In this document: piece after piece, positions 57,758 through 64,000 of the stretch
Numbering within the stretch: position 1 is the stretch's first letter
Layout of the letters: each line of letters opens with the position of its first letter
NCBI GenBank assembly: GCA_022419385.1
Contig: JAJUBI010000001.1
Coordinates: 6,014,001 to 6,078,000 of the forward strand
Reading direction: 5' to 3'
Source: Paraconiothyrium sp. Pb-2020
Taxonomy: Eukaryota > Ascomycota > Dothideomycetes > Pleosporales > Didymosphaeriaceae
DNA: 64,000 nucleotides
Notes under the pieces: generated by a model
The model's input: the letters and a program-made list of their open reading frames with translations, nothing else
What the model was told of the DNA's origin: nothing
Databases searched by the model: none
Position numbers and translations under genes: made by a program

Positions 57758-59490
57758 TCACTCCGTATATCGTGACGACACGCCGTCCAATTTGAAGTAC
57801 CCCGGCTGCAACACCTGAAATACGCCATGAGGATCATACTTCCTCGCCACACCTTTCAACCTCGCATAGTTCTTTGCGCCATAACTCGGCATGACATCCT
57901 GGAACTGGCTCGCATAGTTCATGTAGATGTAATCCACAAACAGCCCCCTCTTTTTCGCCTCCTCCACCGACCTCTCAATGATCCTGCGATGAAACTTTAG
58001 AATCCGCTCATCGTCCGCCTCGTTCGCCCACATCGAATTCGAATCAATCAGGAGCAACGGTCCATCCTCTTCCGATAAGCCAAGTGCATTACCTCCGTGT
58101 TTGGCGAAATTGCGCAACATGGGGACGGTGATGACCTGTAGCGTGATTGCAGGCACCAATGCATCGGCATCAGCGACAGACAAAACCTCTTCGAAGAAAA
58201 CATCCTTGATAAAACCCGTCAAGTCCTTGTCTAGCCTGAAAGTCGCCGTCCAGTAGGTTTCGCGCAAGCCATTAGGATTTTTGTTGTTGAAATCCATGGT
58301 CAGATTGGCCAATGTGCGGACGCTCGTAGTATCACTCGTAGTTGGGATAGCAAGATACTCGGAAAAGATGGAGGCATTCGTAATCGGCTTCGCGTATTGC
58401 AGGTCTGCTGACGCCAACTTGGTATTTTGGACATATACGAACGAGAGGATCTGGGCCGCGGCGATGTCATTAGGTGAGCTTACGCCGAGGTTGTAGAAGG
58501 CGTCGATGACAGCCGGGAATTGAGCTTCAGTGTGTAGTCGTGAGCCTCCCCACATTAGGCCTTGTGGTATCGTCTCGAGGTTGAACCTGGTCATAATGCC
58601 GAAGTTGTTACCGCCCCCGCGTAAACTCCAGTATAGGTCTGCGTGGCTAGTTGGCGACGCCGCGATGATTGCGCCGGATGCTATCACAACTTCGAAGGAA
58701 GCCACATTGTCGCATGCAAAGCCATATTGACTTGAGTAGAAGGATATACCTCCGCCCAGGGTCAGTCCTCCTACACCGATGGCAGCGACTCGGCCCCCAA
58801 TGACCGCCAAATTATCTAGTTCAAGGGCGTGGTATACATCAAACCATGTGTTTCCAGGCTCGATGCTTGCAATTCTCTTGTCCTCTGATAGTTCTATGTT
58901 TTTCATACTTTCGAACGAGACTGTTATACCGTCATCGATGCTACTTGCACCTGCAAACGCTGCGTGGCCGCCACTTTTGACCGCGAAAGGGCATTGCGTG
59001 AGTCTAGCTATCAAAACGAGGATGGATACGTCCTGGGCCGCGGTGGGAGTAAAAATGCAGTAAGGATCCACGGACGTTTGCTGTTGAGACCAGTATGAGC
59101 CCGTAAAGGCATCGTAAGCGGAAGTGTTCTGAGTGAGGATCTTGCTGCCAAAGAGGTGCCGGAGAGATGTGCACTGGAGGTCGGTATCAGTTCATTCCAG
59201 CCAATGTGATTTATCTGAGCTTGAATATTGTATTGCCCTCTGATTTTAAGACACAGTATTTGAAACAGCACTTTAGAATAACGAACGCTTACAGCAGTCT
59301 TGCATGCGTTTGTTCCTGTAGCAAGCGCATAGTCCGACAATGCCGGAATAGTCGACACGTCGACTCCATTATCAAGTAGCGCCTTCGCGACATCAAAATC
59401 TGGTGGTGCGAACGCGTTAGAGGTCGATGGATGGCTGAGCGTCACGATTTCCACAATGAGCATAGCGGCTGCCCTGGGTATGGCCCACAT
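57758..59490 (-). CDS. Secreted FAD-dependent oxidoreductase (BBE-like)
   Basis: Exons 59490-59293 and 59173-57758 (119-bp intron, GTAAGC...CTCCAG) give 537 residues. A hydrophobic leader of about 20-25 residues suggests secretion. The PCMH-type FAD-binding fold is seen in CPFAVKSGGHAAFAGASSID (the His being the usual flavin attachment), then GGRVAAIGVGGLTLGGGISF and LRGGGNNFGIMTRF. The C-terminal berberine-bridge-like segment is MNYASQFQDVMPSYGAKNY with KYDPHGVFQVLQPGYFKL. Members oxidise sugars or secondary metabolites; the substrate cannot be told here. The second cysteine used for bicovalent flavin in glucooligosaccharide oxidases is not evident, so single attachment is likely. Length is normal for the family. 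Confidence 0.9.
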
Positions 59491-60507
59491 TGTGGGAAGT
59501 AAGATGACGTAGTAGTGAATGCAACTATGGGAAATCGAATCGCAATCGCGAAGCTCCAGATCTCGAATTGGAGGGTGGGAGAGAAAGTTTTGAATTCGTG
59601 AGGCATTTCGTCACTAGGAGCTCTTTACGCCCTGTCTACAGCAGCACTTGCCAAGATAAGACATACCATATGCGGGTCACATCATCGTACATACTGCTCT
59701 CGATGCACTAAGAATAGGGCTCACACACCATTTCTACTGGGTGTAGTACATCTACCCCTACCCTGTTCAATACCTGAATTTGTGGTTGGTCGAATTCTCA
59801 GCAGGTGTGAAATCAGACATGCTAGCCTTTCTCAAACAACCACCGCCGCAATTTAGGGAATCCACAGGTTAATCAGGAAGTCTGTCGCCAATTCCATACT
59901 TCCCAAGCCCAACCAACTGCTCAAAATCATCCCCGACCCTCAACTCCACCGCTCCCATAAATCCAACCTGTGTACTTTCACCGCTTTTCTGCGCAGGAAC
60001 CTCCCTTCGTGATTTTTGCCCTTCGTAATTTTTGTATACTACCGAGCTCTTATTTAAACATTCAAGCTTCTGCTCACGGTAATGGGAAATATTTGACGTT
60101 GTATCGATTGTGAAGTTTGTGCTTGGACAGCGACGCGGTGGTTGAAACATATATATACTGAATCTAGACTTAAAGAGCCAATATTGTCGTCCCCCAACGC
60201 AACCGGTCGACGCAACTCGCTAGTGGTACTAGGGGGTAGTTCGATCTGCTCGATTGACAAGGTCAATGCCGCTCGCGTAGTGGTCGGACTTGGTGCTTAG
60301 GATACTTTTGCCCAAGGGGTGAAGGTCCAGGAGAACAGGAGTATGACGGCTCGAAGAAGTCTATGATGAAAATGGTCGGAAGAGCATATGTTCCTGCCTG
60401 GATTTATACATTGTGCCGATGGATGGCTCTCGGTCTAGTCCTTGACACCCTACTCTTACAACAAGTTATTGTACAGCACCCTCTAACCGGCCTTTTTCTT
60501 CTCCTGA
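59491..60507. other. Intergenic, 1 kb
   Basis: Upstream of the FAD oxidase gene and downstream of the mitochondrial-protein gene. Short frames only. Confidence 0.5.
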
Positions 60508-61766
60508 CTATTCTTCCGACTCCTCTGCATCCTCCTCACAAGCCTGAATTGCCCTCTTCACGTATCCTAGATAGCCATCAGGAGCCGCACTGGCGAGTTC
60601 TTTACCCTCTCTGTGCCTTAGCTTTTCCAGAGCATCCTCGCCCCTTTGAAGAACCTCGCGTAACTTCCGCTGCACGCGTTCTGCATCGTCTGCCATGGGC
60701 ATCTCGGTGTCCAAGACTGTGCGTGCAGTGCTGAGTGCGTTCCAGATGGGAATGAGAGCCGACAAGTCGTTGTGCAATTTAGTGATGGCCTCGATTTGTA
60801 AAAAAGGCCTTTGGTAATCAGCTTCGGTCTTCGCGGCAGAGGCTTCTAGCTTCTCAATGTAGGCCTGAAACGGTCAGCGTGATGTCACCAGAGATTATGG
60901 GGGTTACCTACAGCCAAGAAATCTTTCTGCTTCAAGGCATTCATCAAGCGCAGAGCATATCGCTTGACCTTGTCTGTATCCCCCTCGTGCCGGTACGCAA
61001 GCTCGGCGGCCATTTCCAAGGGCACCGCAACGACGGTGGGGTGTGTACGATAGTCTTCTTGTGTAAGGTTGGGATTGCCGAGGTGCTCTTCATTATCCAT
61101 GAGCTCAACGACCTGCTCGGCCATGCTCAGGGCCTTCTTGAGATCCTCCTTCTCCCACCCCGCTTGCCAGGCCTTATCCCTCGCACTGCGCAGCACGGCA
61201 ACGATCAACTCGAAATTCCTCAGCTTCAAGCCTGTCGCCTTGCCCCTCTGGACCAACTTCAGGACCAGATGTTGTAGGCCCGCCTTGTTTAGAAGTCGCA
61301 CGGCCATGGCCATTTGCTCCGGTCGCAAACGCAAGCCGGCATTGGTGTAGCCTTCTAAGGCGCGCACGACATTTTCCCAGTCCTCGGGCGTCTTGCTCGC
61401 CTTGATGATATTGCGGAGGTGGACCTTGTAGGGAGGAATGTCCTTATTGCGGTCGAGGTGTTCGAGGGGGAGCGTGACGTCGCCGAGAGTGATCTCGATG
61501 GGCTCCTGCTCGAGCTTTGCGCGGTTTCCAGGCTTGTAGACGAGCTTCTCTTGCTCCGGCGTTAGGTGATGAGGAAGGAGCACTCTGGAATTTAGCGTAG
61601 AGAGAAGTTGCGAGAGCTCGGGCGACGAGGCTTCGAGGAAGACGGGAAGTGCGCCGCGGTGAAGGGCGGTGCTTCGCGAGAAGGCGCGCCGCGAACCATT
61701 GGCGAGGAAAGCGATCTGGCTGCTGTCGAAGAGCGCCGTACGGCAGCTCCGCCGTATTGAATGCAT
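60508..61766 (-). CDS. Predicted mitochondrial helical-repeat protein
   Basis: Exons 61766-60912 and 60864-60508 (47-bp intron, GTAGGT donor, ...TTTCAG) give 403 residues. The N-terminus (MHSIRRSCRTALFDSSQIAF...SRRAFSRSTALHRG) is rich in Arg, Ser and Ala without acidic residues, a mitochondrial presequence. The body is helical, with pairs such as PEDWENVVRALEGYTNAGLR and PEQMAMAVRLLNKAGLQHLV that resemble PPR/TPR-like repeats, and an acidic C-terminus (CEEDAEESEE). A role in mitochondrial RNA metabolism or translation would suit helical-repeat proteins of this kind, but I cannot name the family. It shares a 211-bp divergent promoter with the NAA38-like gene. Confidence 0.78.
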
Positions 61767-61977
61767 GGTGTCGTGACGGATGCTCCTACAATGCACTGGC
61801 CGCGAAGCTTGAGAACCGCCAAAACTTTTGGTTAATCGCAACAGACGCGCCAAGCCTGGAACATCAATGCACCGACATCGCCCGCTCACGTGGCTTCCTT
61901 TTCACCTGGGCATCTCAGTAACATCGGACCAATTGTCGCAAATTGGTGCCAGCTTTCTGAAAAAATATACCGCCACC

Positions 61978-62407
61978 ATGGACAACAACGAGGCTACCTC
62001 TTACCTTTCTCAGTTCATCGGCCAGCCTCTGCGCATCCACACCTCCGATGGCCGCGTCTTCGGCGGACAGATGAAGTGCACCGACAAGGTAAGCCTCCTT
62101 AGAACATGACTTTCCTTAATCACCCCGAGAATATCGTGCATACAGTATTATGATCAAGTTCCCATTCATATACTCACAGCTCTTCGCGTAATAGGACCGC
62201 AACATCATCCTCGCTCTCACCTATGAATACCGCGCACCATCAGCAGAAGTCATTCGCAAAGCTGTTGAAGAGTCTGGGAATCCGTCAGCGGCGGTCAACT
62301 GGAATAGCCGATATGTTGGCTTGGTCGTCATACCCGGCGCGCACGTGAAGAAGATCGAGTTTGAAGAAAGCCAGCTTCTCGGTCAGCGGAGTGGAGTGGT
62401 CGTATGA
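61978..62407 (+). CDS. Sm-fold protein, NAA38/LSMD1-like (NatC auxiliary subunit)
   Basis: Exons 61978-62088 and 62195-62407 (106-bp intron, GTAAGC...AATAG) give 107 residues; the ATG context GCCACCATGG is ideal. An Sm fold is evident: Sm1 is FIGQPLRIHTSDGRVFGGQMKCTDKDRNIIL and Sm2 is RYVGLVVIPGAHVKKIEF, joined by a long insert (about 25 residues) as in NAA38/Mak31. The Sm2 ending VIPGAHV is as in LSMD1 (VPGHHI) rather than the IRG of spliceosomal Sm proteins. NAA38 stabilises the NatC N-terminal acetyltransferase with Naa35 and Naa30. Assignment is from these motifs; an Lsm8-like role is less likely given Sm2. Confidence 0.82.
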
Positions 62408-62972
62408 ATCACCAAGAAGGGCTAGGGTGTGATTTGGCTGTTGTCGAACGGTTTGAAGCATGTCTGGCGGTGATGCCATCATTGCAAGCGACGTTTCCAT
62501 GTCAACTTGCTCGCGCCTTACCATGTACACGGCTGGTGAGCAGCTAACAGGGTCCGATATGCGATGGAGTCAATTGATTCGCCAGGCATTGGCGTTCGCG
62601 CGCCTTCCATCCTTCATATTCACATAGGTAAGACCCACCATTAAGCGAACATCCGACCGTGGGGTTGTTCTGATAGTCGATGGACCATACCATAGTTCCA
62701 GTCATCACTGAAAGTTGTGGGGCGGTATCATTTCACTTTCACTCATCTTCACTCCCTGCGCCCGTACGAGCACGAGTGGGTATCATTCATCGCACTAAGT
62801 ATATGTCTGCTATTGTGCGGCACTTTACAACAAGCGATCACCTTCACTCGCAGCCTTCAACTGCCTTGCAAGCACAGTCTTCTCGTCAACCAGACCTCGC
62901 TCAACTCCTGCGCACCATCAAATCATCACCATTCTATCACCACTACCAACTCAAGTACCAAAGACCACCAGC
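62408..62972. other. Intergenic gap
   Basis: 3' flank of the NAA38-like gene and promoter of the next gene, ending in an ACCA-rich leader. No supportable frame. Confidence 0.5.
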
Positions 62973-63576
62973 ATGGCACCAAACGTAAAGCCAACGAGTC
63001 GCATCAGGAGCTACGACACATACCGCACACCCGCTTTGCGTGATACCTTCGCACTAAAGCCGCACAATCCAACTGGCGTCACTAAAACGCCTCATCGCCG
63101 ACGTAAAAAGACATACCCGAAGATCCTAGGCCCCGTCAACCCTCAGTATGGCAGCAGCTCCAACGCTGAATCTCGCCTGCTGTCTCTTCCCCAAGAAATT
63201 CGCCACAAAATCTGGGGTCACGCTCTTACCGTCCCGGACAAGCACCTTCATTACGATACTGCCGCTTTGCGATTCGACTTCTCTCAACTTGGGACAGGAC
63301 TGTTCGCGACATGCCATCAGATTGCGCTAGAAACGATGTACATGCCGTTAAAGCTGAACAGGCTATGTTTCGACGTGCAGGGATTTCTGATATGGCGAAG
63401 GAGATTGGCGCAGGTCGAAGGAAAGCTTGGGTGGAAGATCAAGGTCGCTAATACTGTGTACGTGCGACAAGAACAAGATAGGAATTAGGTCTTTGAGCAT
63501 GAGGAGCAGTGACTACGACAGGAGGCGTAATGTGCATGCATTGGAAGAGAGACTTAGGAGGAAGCTTGCACGATGA
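62973..63576 (+). CDS. 2EXR/F-box-like protein
   Basis: The block LLSLPQEIRHKIWGHALTVP at about residues 69-88 is the start of the fungal 2EXR (F-box-related) domain, followed by LGTGLFATCHQIALETMYMP and a C-terminal YxxxLNRLCFDVQGF block. The N-terminal 60 residues are basic and disordered (PHRRRKKTYPK). Unspliced, the frame stops at 63486-63488 after 171 residues. A GTACGT donor at 63458 can be joined to CGACAG at 63521 to give a 179-residue protein ending in RRNVHALEERLRRKLAR, which I prefer because the new end is helical and the intron (64 bp) is normal in size. Function unknown; members are many in filamentous fungi. Confidence 0.65.
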
Positions 63577-63824
63577 ATCTGAGAATGTTCGGAGCTCTGC
63601 GAATATTCGTGAGGCCCAAATGGGCGCTGGACACTCGTGCATATACATCCATGACGTAGCCAAATTGGGTTAGCCATCGACCCTGAACCTATGACTCCAC
63701 TTCCCCACACCCTACATTCCTAGACCCGAGCCTCTACCTGTCGTACTTCTACATCTCTTGAGTTCCTTGATTGTGAGGCCTTCCGTGGTCTGCCATTTTG
63801 TTGAAGCTCACACATTGTTGTAAC

Positions 63825-64000
63825 ATGCCTCCGTTAACATCACTGCGGCGCAACTTGAACGGCAAAACCATCCTTGTTACGGGAGCCTCCTCCGGCATCG
63901 GTCGCAGTACCGCCCTCGAGTTTGCTCGCACGTCACCAGATAATCTTAAATTGATCCTCACAGCACGTCGTCTCGACCGTCTGCACGAAGTCAAGACCCA
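63825..64000 (+). CDS. Short-chain dehydrogenase/reductase, 5' part (cut by window end)
   Basis: The frame from the ATG at 63825 runs off the window. It shows the Rossmann start of classical SDRs: KTILVTGASSGIGRSTALEF (TGxxxGIG), then LKLILTARRLDRL, where the Arg pair after the second strand favours NADPH. The layout resembles yeast YMR226C (NADP-dependent serine/3-hydroxy acid dehydrogenase), but only 58 residues are visible and the catalytic YxxxK lies beyond the edge. Confidence 0.88.
   Translation, partial: MPPLTSLRRNLNGKTILVTGASSGIGRSTALEFARTSPDNLKLILTARRLDRLHEVKT

Noticed and set aside
55024..59490. MFS transporter plus FAD oxidase as a metabolite cluster
   Set aside because: No synthase, regulator or further enzyme joins them, and both families are common as single genes.

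Overview
This 64 kb window looks like nuclear DNA of a filamentous ascomycete (Pezizomycotina). Evidence: genes carry several short introns (about 47-150 bp) with GTRNGT donors and CTAAC-type branch points; there is a class II hydrophobin, a cutinase, a cellobiose dehydrogenase, an Egh16/Gas1-like appressorial protein, a UstYa (DUF3328) protein, a septin of the Cdc12 type and PWP2. A dothideomycete, perhaps Pleosporales, is my guess from gene content; no rRNA or marker gene is present to prove it. Exon joins below were worked out by hand from frame and splice sites; no alignment or search was run.

Layout. 0-13.6 kb: an unrecognised reverse-strand gene, an amino-acid permease, a class II hydrophobin, a one-pass membrane protein, a broken F-box-like stretch, a RING-like/ankyrin protein and a cutinase. 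14-17.5 kb: the most interesting locus, a secreted precursor with 14 near-identical peptide cores separated mostly by basic Kex2-like sites, transcribed divergently from a UstYa-family oxidase gene. This is the minimal signature of a fungal dikaritin-type ribosomal peptide (RiPP) pathway, with a core (YAPL[V/Y]Y[V/T]GGL) that I do not recognise from ustiloxin, phomopsin, asperipin, epichloecyclin or victorin. 18.5-21.8 kb: a large P-loop (HerA/FtsK-like) ATPase with an unresolved 5' end. 22-27 kb: a small DoxX-like membrane protein, an F-box protein and a full-length cellobiose dehydrogenase, all on the reverse strand.

30-46 kb is mostly housekeeping: an unrecognised acidic-tailed protein, Cdc12 septin divergent from PWP2, then the Egh16-like secreted protein, a PSI-like membrane protein, a C2H2-like repeat protein, a cytochrome P450 and a small unrecognised protein. 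47-64 kb: a second amino-acid permease, a tyrosinase, an MFS transporter, a secreted FAD oxidase, a divergent pair (mitochondrial protein / NAA38-like Sm-fold protein), a 2EXR-like protein and the start of a short-chain dehydrogenase cut by the window edge.

Functional threads: (i) surface and host/plant interaction (hydrophobin, cutinase, Egh16-like protein, cellobiose dehydrogenase, secreted FAD oxidase, tyrosinase); (ii) a probable peptide natural-product cassette at 14-17.5 kb; (iii) conserved core genes (septin, PWP2, NAA38-like). Long gene-poor stretches lie at 27.2-30.1 and 51.8-55.0 kb. I saw no tRNA, rRNA, CRISPR array or intact transposon.
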